A stretch of 13,885 nt of DNA from DATLHO01 sp035539855 (GTDB lineage Bacteria > Bacteroidota > Ignavibacteria > OLB7). The notes beneath the pieces are model-generated. The model had not been told where the DNA came from, did no database searches, and worked only from the letters and a program-made list of their open reading frames with translations. The stretch lies in NCBI GenBank assembly GCA_035539855.1, contig DATLHO010000016.1, positions 1 to 13,885 on the forward strand, read 5' to 3'. This document shows, one piece after another, positions 1 through 6,370 of this stretch (its first letter is position 1; each line of letters starts with the position of its first letter). The position numbers and the translations under genes were made by a program.

Positions 1-128
1 TTCGCACGGCGGTGCGCGCCGGCGCGTACCGGTGGAATCACAGCGAGGTCGCCGTGCGCTCCGCGGTGCGCGCCGGTGGTCTCAGTCTCAACAACAACGA
101 GATCGCCGTGCGAACGATGGACCGCTGA
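1..128 (+). CDS. 3' end of an ORF built from an 18-residue VRAG...N..E tandem repeat (partial)
   Basis: An open frame enters from the left edge (first complete codon at base 3) and stops at TGA 126-128. It encodes two consecutive 18-residue units, RTAVRAGAYRWNHSEVAV and RSAVRAGGLSLNNNEIAV, then a short tail RTMDR. The ends of each unit are conserved (R-T/S-A-V-R-A-G and N-x-x-E-V/I-A-V), while the four residues after AG differ (AYRW versus GLSL). I recall short bacterial peptides with similar repeated V-K/R-A-G...N-H-N-E/Q motifs and no known function, but cannot verify that here. The tail also loosely resembles the C-terminus of formylglycine-generating-enzyme-like domains, though those are not usually repeated. 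The start and total length lie outside the window, so function is unknown. The repeat structure and clean frame make real coding more likely than chance. Confidence 0.5.
   Translation, partial: RTAVRAGAYRWNHSEVAVRSAVRAGGLSLNNNEIAVRTMDR
3..110 (+). repeat. Two tandem 54-bp coding repeats
   Basis: Bases 3-56 and 57-110 are head-to-tail 54-bp units in the same frame. Both contain GCGGTGCGCGCCGG near the start and end in TCGCCGTG. The middle differs in nearly every codon. A period that is an exact multiple of three, with conserved flanks and a variable centre, suggests selection on the encoded peptide. The array may continue upstream of the window. Confidence 0.7.
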
Positions 129-164
129 GCAATTGGCGAGCGGTCGCGGACGACGGGTGACGGG

Positions 165-195
165 TTGTGCAGGTCTCGAGGCGTCCCAATATTGG
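165..195 (+). promoter_or_regulatory. Candidate promoter with overlapping CCAATATTGG palindrome
   Basis: TTGTGC (165-170) and CAATAT (187-192) are 16 bases apart, a weak sigma-70-type match, in the 117-base gap before the TPR/LuxR gene. A perfect 10-bp palindrome, CCAATATTGG (186-195), covers the -10 candidate and is an A/T-rich island in G/C-rich surroundings. It could be an operator. This is inference from two short matches. Confidence 0.25.
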
Positions 196-245
196 AGCTC
201 CCCCCAACCCCGGCTAGCAGTCCAGCACGTACGACACGAAGCCCG

Positions 246-1880
246 ATGTCCGACACCATCGAGGAGCTCGAGCGGCGCCTCGCTCTGGCGACACGCCGCG
301 CCGATCGGATCGATCTCGGCGTGCGCCTGAGCGCTGCGCTGCTTACGAGGAATTCCCGCGCCGCGCTCGACCATGCCGAGCGTGCCGTGGGAATTGCTCG
401 ATCTCGTCGTGCCGACGACGAGATCGCTCGCACCCTGCTGCAGGCCGCGAACTGCCACATCGCGATGGCCGAATATCCGCGCGCTCTCGAGCTGTCGACG
501 ACCGCGCTCGCCCATGCGACCGAGTCCGACGAGCCGGCACTCATCGGCTCCGCGCAGAGCGTCATCGGCGAGGCCCGGGCTCACATGGGAGCCCACGCGG
601 CGGCCAGGCGTGCGTATGATGCCGCGCTTGCCATCGCGATCGACGCGGCCGACAGACGTGAGGAAGCGACGCTGCTCAACGCCCTGGCCGGTCTCGACGC
701 ACGGCGCGCCCGCTACGTCGAGGCGCTCGAGAATTGCCATCGATCCCTCGAGATCTGGGAGTCGCTCGGCGATGCGAGGGGCATCAATCGCGTGACGAAC
801 AACATGGGGGTGATCTACCTCGAGGTCAACGATCTCGTTCGCGCTCACGAGCAGTTCACACGCGGCCTGGAGCAGGCGAAGGCGCTCGACGATCGGCGCG
901 TCGACATGATCGCGCACGAGAACCTCGGCTCGGTCCTGCTGCGGATGCGCCGATTCGAGGAGGCGCGCGAGGAGTACGCCGTCGCCCTGGCGATGGGTCG
1001 CGAGCACGATGCGCCCGGCATCGTCGCCTCGTGCCTGTCGGGCATCGGCATCTCGTATTCGCTCGAGGGCGACCACGAGCGCGCTCTGCCCGCGCTCATC
1101 GAGAGTGTCGAGATCGCTGCACGCATCGGTCACCCGTCGCAGTTCTCGAGTCTCGCGAGCATCGCCGAAGCCCGCGCCGCCCTCGGCGACGTCGCAGAGG
1201 GGATCGCGCTGCTCGAGCAGGCGCTCGACGGCGTGCGCGCGGCCGGACGACGCACGATGGAGCTCGACATCCTCGGGCAGCTCTCGGATCTCTGCGAGCG
1301 CGCCGGCGACGTCGACCGCGCGCTTTCGCTGCACAAGGAGGCGTCGGCGCTCCGCGAAGAAGTCACCGGCATCGCGCCCCAGCGCGGACTCGTGGAGATC
1401 GAGATGCGCGCGGAGATCGAGCGCGCCGAACGCGAGCGCGAGGAGATCCGTCGGCGCGCGGCGTCGCTCGCCGGCGAGGTGCGCAGCCGCACCGAGGAGC
1501 TCGGCGAGAAGACTATCGGACTCGCCGAGCAGGAGGGACTGCTCGATGCGGTCCGCCGCGAGATCACCGGCGTCGCCGGGCTGAGCTCCGATGCGATCGC
1601 GCAGCGGATCGACGCGAGCGCTGACGAGGGCGCGACGTTCGAAGAGCAGTTCGAGAGGCTCCACGGCGGATTCATTCGGGCTCTCTCAGACCGGCATCCG
1701 TCGCTGACGCCGACCGAGCTGAAGGTCTGCGCCCTGCTGAAGGTCGACATGGGAACGAAGGAGATTGCGGCGGCGATGAGCTCGTCGGTCCGCACCGTCG
1801 AGACGCACCGCCTGCGCATCCGCAGGAAGCTTTCACTTCCACGCGACACGAGCATGGCCAGCTACCTGGCCTCGCTCTGA
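246..1880 (+). CDS. TPR-repeat, coiled-coil, LuxR-type HTH transcriptional regulator
   Basis: A 544-aa predicted cytoplasmic regulator. About residues 1-375 are helical TPR-like repeats, with typical units around GINRVTNNMGVIYLEVNDL and residues such as A-L-E at helix ends. Residues about 381-440 are a charged heptad-rich coiled coil. Residues about 485-544 form a LuxR/GerE helix-turn-helix (LTPTELKVCALL, then TKEIAAAMSSSVRTVETHRL). This order, with FEEQFERLHGGF just before the HTH, resembles TPR–LuxR regulators common in Bacteroidota. There is no receiver domain, membrane segment or signal peptide, so it probably senses through TPR contacts and binds DNA as a dimer. I chose ATG 246 because an upstream in-frame TTG (165) adds 27 residues of low-complexity, non-TPR sequence. 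The Shine-Dalgarno is weak. The next gene begins 24 bases downstream, so co-transcription is likely. Target genes are unknown. Confidence 0.85.
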   Translation: MSDTIEELERRLALATRRADRIDLGVRLSAALLTRNSRAALDHAERAVGIARSRRADDEIARTLLQAANCHIAMAEYPRALELSTTALAHATESDEPALIGSAQSVIGEARAHMGAHAAARRAYDAALAIAIDAADRREEATLLNALAGLDARRARYVEALENCHRSLEIWESLGDARGINRVTNNMGVIYLEVNDLVRAHEQFTRGLEQAKALDDRRVDMIAHENLGSVLLRMRRFEEAREEYAVALAMGREHDAPGIVASCLSGIGISYSLEGDHERALPALIESVEIAARIGHPSQFSSLASIAEARAALGDVAEGIALLEQALDGVRAAGRRTMELDILGQLSDLCERAGDVDRALSLHKEASALREEVTGIAPQRGLVEIEMRAEIERAEREREEIRRRAASLAGEVRSRTEELGEKTIGLAEQEGLLDAVRREITGVAGLSSDAIAQRIDASADEGATFEEQFERLHGGFIRALSDRHPSLTPTELKVCALLKVDMGTKEIAAAMSSSVRTVETHRLRIRRKLSLPRDTSMASYLASL

Positions 1881-1904
1881 GCGTCGCACTGACGACGAGA
1901 CACG

Positions 1905-3011
1905 ATGACGACCAGCAATGATCCGCTCGATCACGCCTGTGCCCTGCACGACCGTTCGATGGACGCGCGGGAGGAGGGACGCTTCACCGACGCACTTGCG
2001 CCGGCGCTCGAGGCGCTCGCGCTGTTCGAGGAGCACGAGGGCCCCGAGCATCCCGATGTCGCGAACGTGCTGAACAACCTCGGAACGGTGCTCGCCGAGC
2101 TCGCGCGCTACGACGAGGCCGAGACGTACCTGCGCCGCTCGGTCGACATCATGGAAGCGCTCGGCTCGGGTCACGGCCCCGCCATCGAAATGATCCGCGG
2201 TCAGTCGATGCGCGCGCTCGGTGATCTCTATCGGATGATGGGCCGCTACCGCGACGCGGAGCGGCTGCTGCGATCGTCGCTCGAGCTCGTCGAGCGCGAG
2301 ATGGGGGATGATGTCGGGGAGCTTTCGTCGGCGCTGAACAACCTGGCGATCGTCTACAAGTACACGGGCGAATTCGATCGTGCCGAGGAGCTCTACCAGC
2401 GTGCGCTCGCGATGCTCTCCGAGCGCTTCGGCGAGGAGAGCGTCGACGTGGCGACGATCTACCACAACCTCGGCGGCCTCGAGCACTCACGGGGCACGTT
2501 CGCGAAGGGAGAGCCGTTCGCTCGCAAGGCCGTCGACATTCGACGCGCGGCGCTGGGTGATGATCATCCCGCGGTCGCCGCCGACATGGCCGCGCTCGCG
2601 GGCATTCTGCAGGAGCTCGATCGCACCGACGAGGCGGTCGATCTCTATCGGCGCGCGCTGGCGACGTTCGAGCGCACCTTCGGCGACGAGCACTACGAGA
2701 CCGCGGTCAATCTCAACAACCTCGCGGCGATCCATCATTCGCGCGACGAGGTCGTCGATGCGGAGCGCTGCTACACCCGCGCGCTCGAGATCAAGGAGAA
2801 GATCCTCGGCCCGATGCACCCCGATGTCGGCCTGACGCTCAACAACATCGGCGTCTTCTACGCCTCGCTGGGCGACGTCGAGCGCGCAGCCGAGAGTTAT
2901 CGTCGCGCGCTCGCGATCTTCGAGGCGACCCTCGACGAAGGGCACCCGAAGCTCGAAGTCTGCCGCAGGAACTTCGCCGATCTCGTCGACGACCGCGCCG
3001 CGGGCGCGTGA
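1905..3011 (+). CDS. Kinesin-light-chain-like TPR repeat protein
   Basis: A 368-aa protein made almost entirely of about seven to eight 42-residue TPR units of the kinesin-light-chain (TPR_10/TPR_12) type. The recurring pattern is H-P-x-V-A-x-x-L-N-N-L-A, a short turn, then A-E-x-x-Y-x-R-A-L-x-I, as in ALNNLAIVYKYTGEFDRAEE and NLNNLAAIHHSRDEVVDAE. No catalytic domain, signal peptide or membrane segment is visible, so it is probably a soluble scaffold. It starts at ATG 1905, 24 bases after the TPR/LuxR regulator, and likely shares its transcript. The pairing suggests the two may act in one signalling pathway, for instance this protein as a partner of the regulator's TPR region, but that is inference. 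The Shine-Dalgarno is weak (GACGAGA upstream). Confidence 0.85.
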   Translation: MTTSNDPLDHACALHDRSMDAREEGRFTDALAPALEALALFEEHEGPEHPDVANVLNNLGTVLAELARYDEAETYLRRSVDIMEALGSGHGPAIEMIRGQSMRALGDLYRMMGRYRDAERLLRSSLELVEREMGDDVGELSSALNNLAIVYKYTGEFDRAEELYQRALAMLSERFGEESVDVATIYHNLGGLEHSRGTFAKGEPFARKAVDIRRAALGDDHPAVAADMAALAGILQELDRTDEAVDLYRRALATFERTFGDEHYETAVNLNNLAAIHHSRDEVVDAERCYTRALEIKEKILGPMHPDVGLTLNNIGVFYASLGDVERAAESYRRALAIFEATLDEGHPKLEVCRRNFADLVDDRAAGA

Positions 3012-3022
3012 CGCGAATGCCG

Positions 3023-3053
3023 TTTGGTCGTTTCGACAGGTATCGTACCTTTC
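3023..3053 (+). promoter_or_regulatory. Candidate Bacteroidota-type -33/-7 promoter
   Basis: TTTG (3023-3026) is followed after 19 bases by TACCTTTC (3046-3053). The Bacteroidota consensus is TTTG, 19-21 bases, TAnnTTTG, so this has one mismatch. It lies in the 98-base gap after the second TPR gene, ending 57 bases before the start of the 89-aa gene, which could therefore be transcribed separately. This is a short match, only as good as the lineage inference. Confidence 0.35.
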
Positions 3054-3109
3054 ACGTCACCCCTGACCCGTCCCGACTCCCGACGACGAACCAGAACGTT
3101 CGAGGAACG

Positions 3110-3379
3110 ATGCTGCAGATTCCCATGCTCGAAGGGCTCACCTACGGCGAGATGCTCGCGATGCCGGATTCGATCCGCAGTCGCTTTCTGGCCGCGCTCG
3201 CCGATGAGGACTACCGCCTGTTGATGGCGATGGTCGTCTATCATCGGCGGCGCCGAGAGTCGTTCCTCGGCGATCGGACCATCACCGGTCTCGTCGTCGA
3301 AGGGAGGATCCGACGCACCCGCTCGCACGAGATGCTTGCGCGCGAATCGGAGCCCCTGCTCGCTACGCACAGTGCGTAG
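3110..3379 (+). CDS. Small 89-aa protein of unknown function
   Basis: An unrecognised 89-aa product beginning MLQIPMLEGLTYGEMLAMPD. It has no signal peptide or membrane segment. The first half is helical and hydrophobic with several Met residues (MLAMPDSIRSRFLAALADED); the middle is basic (HRRRRESF); the C-terminus is polar. Third positions are strongly G/C-biased, supporting real coding. I chose ATG 3110 because a good Shine-Dalgarno (GAGGA, 3102-3106) precedes it. An upstream in-frame GTG (3008) overlapping the previous stop would add 34 residues including a low-complexity stretch. It follows the TPR pair in the same orientation and could be a small partner or effector of that module, but nothing in the sequence proves it. 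The last six codons lie inside a perfect palindrome. Confidence 0.55.
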   Translation: MLQIPMLEGLTYGEMLAMPDSIRSRFLAALADEDYRLLMAMVVYHRRRRESFLGDRTITGLVVEGRIRRTRSHEMLARESEPLLATHSA

Positions 3380-3380
3380 C
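3362..3380. repeat. Perfect 19-bp inverted repeat (9-1-9)
   Basis: GCTACGCACAGTGCGTAGC is perfectly symmetrical: 9-bp arms around a single central base. It covers the final codons and stop of the 89-aa gene. A TTGTAACAA half-symmetry and an A-run follow. No T-run follows on the + strand and no T-run suits the minus strand, so it is not a canonical terminator. It may be a protein-binding operator, or an RNA hairpin at the transcript's 3' end. Confidence 0.6.
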
Positions 3381-3414
3381 AACCCCCGTTGTAACAAAAA
3401 ACTGCACCGCACCG

Positions 3415-3446
3415 CTTGCGCCATGACGTTTGCGGCTGTATTTTCG
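3415..3446 (+). promoter_or_regulatory. Candidate promoter for the subtilase pair
   Basis: Two readings coincide. As sigma-70, TTGCGC (3416-3421) and TATTTT (3439-3444) are 17 bases apart. As a Bacteroidota promoter, CTTG (3415-3418) and TATTTTCG (3439-3446) are 20 bases apart, with two mismatches to TTTG...TAnnTTTG. It is the best promoter-like site between the 89-aa gene and the first subtilase. Confidence 0.35.
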
Positions 3447-3606
3447 TCGCGGTCCAGCTCGCGTCCGTAGGTCCTTGGACGTCTCGAGCACCATCCGGAT
3501 TCCGTTCCAGTCTTCCGGTTACCAACAGCTTTCCTGGACAGTTGCGTCGTGGATTCCCTACCGCGATGAACACTCGTCGGCGTTCCTGACGCCTGTCCGA
3601 TCCCTC

Positions 3607-3632
3607 ATCGATCGATGTCCAAATCGGTCGAT
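3607..3632 (+). promoter_or_regulatory. 5'-leader hairpin upstream of first subtilase
   Basis: ATCGATCGA (3607-3615) pairs with TCGGTCGAT (3624-3632) over nine positions with one G-U wobble, around an eight-base loop. It sits about 65 bases before the start codon. It could affect mRNA stability or translation. A 12-bp DNA palindrome CATCGATCGATG overlaps its first arm. Confidence 0.3.
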
Positions 3633-3696
3633 TCCCTAGTGTTCTCGGGGGTTCCCTCCCTCGCTGAGCGTTTCAAACATCCATGAGGTCCAGCTC

Positions 3697-4959
3697 ATGA
3701 ATCGTCTCTCCGCGATTTCCCTGTTCGCGGCGGTTTCTCTTGCGTTCGTCGCATCCGCCTGCTCCGACTCCCTCGTCAACACCCCGACCGATAGTCCCTC
3801 GAACTCCGGCGCACCGTTTCACGCCAAGCTCCGCAGCATTCCTCACGGCGCCCAGGTCATCGAAGACTCGTACATCGTCGTTCTTCGTGACGAGGTCGCC
3901 GGCGAGCCCGACGGCCTCGCACGCTCGGTCGCCGGCTTTGGCCAGCGCTTCCCCGACATGACGATCGGCTCGACGTTCCAGAGCGGCGTCAAGGGCTTCT
4001 CCGCACGCATCCCGGAAGCACGCCTGCGCGCGCTGCTCGAAGATCCCCGCATCGACTTCATCGAGCCCGACCAGGTCGCCAGCGTCTGTTCGACGGCGAC
4101 GACGCAGACCCTCGACTGGGGCACGAACTACATCGGCGGTGACAGCTCGTCGACGATCAGCGGCAACCGCACCGGCACGGTGTCGGGCGTCGAGGTCTTC
4201 ATCGTCGACACCGGCATCGACCCGACCCACTCCGATCTCAACGTCGTCGGCGGCATCAACTACGGCAACACCGCACGGGATTCCACGGCGTGGTTCGACG
4301 AGCATGGCCACGGCACGCACGTCGCCGGCATCGTCGGCGCGCGCGACAACAGCGCGTGGACGGTCGGCGTCGCCCCGGGCATCCGCCTGTTCTCGGTCCG
4401 CGTCTTCGGTTCCAGCGGAACCGGCGCGACTTCGACGATCATCCGCGGCCTCGACTGGATCCAGCGCCAGCGCGCACTGCGTCCGACGACCCCGATGGTC
4501 GTGAACATGAGCCTGGTCTGCTCGGCGAGCCTCGCGCTCGATCGCAACGTCGAGGCGCTCATCGACTCCGGCATCACCGTCGTGGTCGCCGCCGGCAACT
4601 CGTCGACGCTCGCGAGCAACTACAGTCCGGCGCGCGTCGCCGACGCGATCACGGTCGCCGCCTGCTCGTCGACCGGTACGCTCGCGACGTTCTCGAACTA
4701 CGGCTCGGTCGTCGACCTCATCGCCCCGGGCGTGAGCATTCTCTCGACCCGCTGGCAGGGCGGCGTCGTCCGCAAGAGCGGCACGTCGATGGCGACTCCA
4801 CACGTCGCGGGCGCCGCGGCACTCTACCTGTCGCGCACCGGCAACGGCTCGAAGACGCCCGCCGAGGTCGCCGCGGCCCTCGCCGCGAGCGCTCCCTCGT
4901 GGGGTCGCTCGCTGCCCACCGGCACGCCCAACCGCATGCTGCGCGTTCGCTCCTTCTGA
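3697..4959 (+). CDS. Subtilisin-like (S8, proteinase K-type) serine protease lipoprotein, first copy
   Basis: A 420-aa secreted endopeptidase precursor. Residues 1-21 are a lipoprotein signal peptide ending SLAFVASA before Cys22, with Ala at -3, a slightly atypical lipobox. A Pro/Ser-rich spacer follows. Residues about 55-126 are an inhibitor-I9 propeptide (EDSYIVVLRD ... GFSARIPEARL ... FIEPDQ). The S8 catalytic domain covers about 137-420. The triad is Asp171 (IVDTGID), His205 (HGHGTHVAG) and Ser364 (SGTSMATPHVAG), with oxyanion Asn301 (VVVAAGNSS), all canonical. Cys131, Cys275 and Cys323 could form a disulfide. The start at ATG 3697 has a Shine-Dalgarno GAGGT (3685-3689) seven bases upstream. 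It is expected to be lipid-anchored and to mature by autoprocessing, in nutrition or envelope protein turnover. A terminator-like hairpin follows. Confidence 0.93.
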   Translation: MNRLSAISLFAAVSLAFVASACSDSLVNTPTDSPSNSGAPFHAKLRSIPHGAQVIEDSYIVVLRDEVAGEPDGLARSVAGFGQRFPDMTIGSTFQSGVKGFSARIPEARLRALLEDPRIDFIEPDQVASVCSTATTQTLDWGTNYIGGDSSSTISGNRTGTVSGVEVFIVDTGIDPTHSDLNVVGGINYGNTARDSTAWFDEHGHGTHVAGIVGARDNSAWTVGVAPGIRLFSVRVFGSSGTGATSTIIRGLDWIQRQRALRPTTPMVVNMSLVCSASLALDRNVEALIDSGITVVVAAGNSSTLASNYSPARVADAITVAACSSTGTLATFSNYGSVVDLIAPGVSILSTRWQGGVVRKSGTSMATPHVAGAAALYLSRTGNGSKTPAEVAAALAASAPSWGRSLPTGTPNRMLRVRSF

Positions 4960-4968
4960 TCGATCGGC

Positions 4969-5002
4969 CGGCCCGGTTCACCCCGGGCCGACCTCTTCTC
5001 CG
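4969..5002 (+). terminator. Terminator-like hairpin after first subtilase
   Basis: CGGCCCGG (4969-4976) and CCGGGCCG (4983-4990) form a perfect 8-bp G/C stem with a six-base loop, ten bases after the stop codon. A pyrimidine-rich stretch follows (ACCTCTTCTCCG) without a true T-run, so termination may be partial and allow read-through into the second copy. Confidence 0.55.
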
Positions 5003-5085
5003 TTCACTCCCGCACGGTTTCAGCCTCGCCGACGATTACCCTGATTCTCGACGGCGTCAACCATACTCCATGAGAGGTCCAACTC

Positions 5086-6342
5086 ATGATTCGTTTCTCC
5101 GCGATTTCCCTGTTCGCGGCGGGCACGCTGGCCCTGTCCATCTCCGCCTGTACTGACTCTCCGCTGTCGGCTCCCTCCGACAACCCCGTCCCGACCGAAG
5201 GCACCCATGCACGTCTCGTCGCACCGGCCCCGGGGGCATCGACGATCGAGGACTCCTACATCGTCGTCTTCCGCGATGACGCGACGCTCGACCGGCCCGG
5301 CTCGCTGATGAAGACGGCCGCTGGCATCGAGCACCAGTATCCCGACATCGACATCGAGACGACGTTCCAGCACAGCTTCAAGGGCTTCTCCGCACGCATT
5401 CCCGAAGCGCGCCTCCGCACACTCCTGAACGATCCGCGCATCGCCTATATCGAACCCGACCAGGTCGTCAACGTTTGCTCGACGTCGACGGTCCAGACGC
5501 TCGACTGGGGCACGAGCTACGTCGGCGCCGACAGCTCCTCGACCGTCAGCGGCGACAACGCCAACGCGGTCACCGGCGTCGAGGTCTTCGTGATCGATAC
5601 CGGCATCGACCCGGATCATGACGATCTCAACGTCGTCGGCGGCATCAACTACGGCAACCAGCTCAAGGACTCGACCCACTGGTACGATGAGCACGGCCAC
5701 GGCACGCACGTCGCCGGCATCCTCGGCGCGCGCGACAACGGCGCGTGGACAGTCGGCGTGGCGCCCGGCGTTCCGATGTACTCGGTCCGCGTCTTCGGAC
5801 CCATGGGCTCCGGCTCGAGCACGAGCGTCATCAAGGGCATGGAGTGGGTGCGCCGCCAGCGCCTGGCCCGTCCGAACACCGACATGGTCGCGAACATGAG
5901 CCTCATCTGTTCGGCAAGCCTCAGCTTCGATCGCAGCGTCAAGGCGCTCGTCGCCTCGGGCGTGACCGTCGTGGTCGCCGCGGGCAACTCGTCCACGCTT
6001 GCTAGCAGCTACAGCCCGGCGCGCGTTCCGGAGGTCCTCACGATCGCCGCGTCGACGTCGACCGGCACGCTCGCGACGTTCTCGAACTACGGCTCGGCGG
6101 TCGATCTCATCGCCCCGGGCGTGAGCATCCTCTCGTCGAAGATGGGCGGCGGCGTCAAGCTTCTCAGCGGCACGTCGATGGCGACGCCGCAGGTCGCCGG
6201 CGCCGCGGCGCTGTACCTGTCGCGCAACGGCGGCAGCTCTCCGGCCCAGGTCGCGTCGGCCCTCATCGCGGGAGCCCCGGCGTGGGGCGTCTCGCTGCCG
6301 ACCGGCACGCCGAACCGCATGCTGCGCGTGACGGGACTGTAG
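5086..6342 (+). CDS. Subtilisin-like (S8) serine protease lipoprotein, second copy with PHVAG changed to PQVAG
   Basis: A 418-aa paralogue of the preceding protease with the same layout: lipoprotein signal with lipobox I-S-A-Cys22, I9 propeptide (about 54-126), and S8 domain (about 137-418). The triad Asp171, His205, Ser364 and oxyanion Asn301 are intact, so it should be active. It differs in the conserved motif around the nucleophile: GTSMATPQVAG, with Gln369 where almost all subtilases, including the first copy, have His. Cys323 of the first copy is Ser here, while Cys131 and Cys275 are kept. Surface segments such as 241-262 and 351-360 have diverged most, suggesting altered substrate choice. 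The start at ATG 5086 has GAGGT upstream. No clear promoter is visible in the 126-base gap, so it may be partly co-transcribed with the first copy. Confidence 0.92.
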   Translation: MIRFSAISLFAAGTLALSISACTDSPLSAPSDNPVPTEGTHARLVAPAPGASTIEDSYIVVFRDDATLDRPGSLMKTAAGIEHQYPDIDIETTFQHSFKGFSARIPEARLRTLLNDPRIAYIEPDQVVNVCSTSTVQTLDWGTSYVGADSSSTVSGDNANAVTGVEVFVIDTGIDPDHDDLNVVGGINYGNQLKDSTHWYDEHGHGTHVAGILGARDNGAWTVGVAPGVPMYSVRVFGPMGSGSSTSVIKGMEWVRRQRLARPNTDMVANMSLICSASLSFDRSVKALVASGVTVVVAAGNSSTLASSYSPARVPEVLTIAASTSTGTLATFSNYGSAVDLIAPGVSILSSKMGGGVKLLSGTSMATPQVAGAAALYLSRNGGSSPAQVASALIAGAPAWGVSLPTGTPNRMLRVTGL

Positions 6343-6370
6343 GCTCCGAACGTTCGTTCGAATCAACATG

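Larger units (their letters stand above)
3381..3696. other. 316-base non-coding leader before the subtilase pair
   Basis: No convincing gene lies here; a short frame at 3430-3639 lacks a Shine-Dalgarno and coding bias. The region is less G/C-rich than its neighbours. It holds a promoter candidate near 3415-3446, a small hairpin GGCGT/ACGCC (3579-3593), a 9-bp stem (3607-3632) and a Shine-Dalgarno just before the subtilase start. If the promoter is right, the first subtilase mRNA has a 5' leader of about 245 bases. Confidence 0.5.
3681..6342 (+). repeat. Tandem gene duplication (two subtilase lipoprotein genes with their ribosome-binding sites)
   Basis: The two subtilase genes align from just before the start codon to the stop. 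Upstream of both is CATGAG(AG)GTCCA-CTC, then an almost identical signal-peptide start. Catalytic residues fall at the same residue numbers. Over residues 91-380 the proteins align without gaps, and my hand count gives 209 of 290 identical. The intergenic DNA is not conserved beyond the ribosome-binding site. Confidence 0.85.

Noticed and set aside
3..110. 54-bp repeats as a CRISPR array or minisatellite
   Set aside because: No spacer-repeat structure; the units are contiguous, in frame and conserved at the protein level.
165..245. Upstream TTG start for the TPR/LuxR regulator
   Set aside because: The extra 27 residues are unlike TPR sequence and cross the promoter candidate; ATG 246 fits better.
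3008..3109. GTG start overlapping the stop of the second TPR gene for the 89-aa protein
   Set aside because: ATG 3110 has a clear GAGGA Shine-Dalgarno and the extension looks non-coding.
3552..3638. GATTCCCTA present twice (3552-3560 and 3630-3638)
   Set aside because: Nine bases, not symmetrical and without context; could be chance or a weak direct repeat.
3430..3639. 69-residue plus-strand open frame in the subtilase leader
   Set aside because: No Shine-Dalgarno, no coding bias and no recognisable motif.
3673..4803. Long minus-strand open frame opposite the first subtilase (similar ones opposite the second at 5020-6369, the large surface protein at 7414-8880, and on the plus strand opposite the ABC-F gene at 11638-13245)
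   Set aside because: They mirror strongly biased G/C-rich codons of clear genes, encode low-complexity Arg/Asp/Ala-rich sequence and show no family motif.
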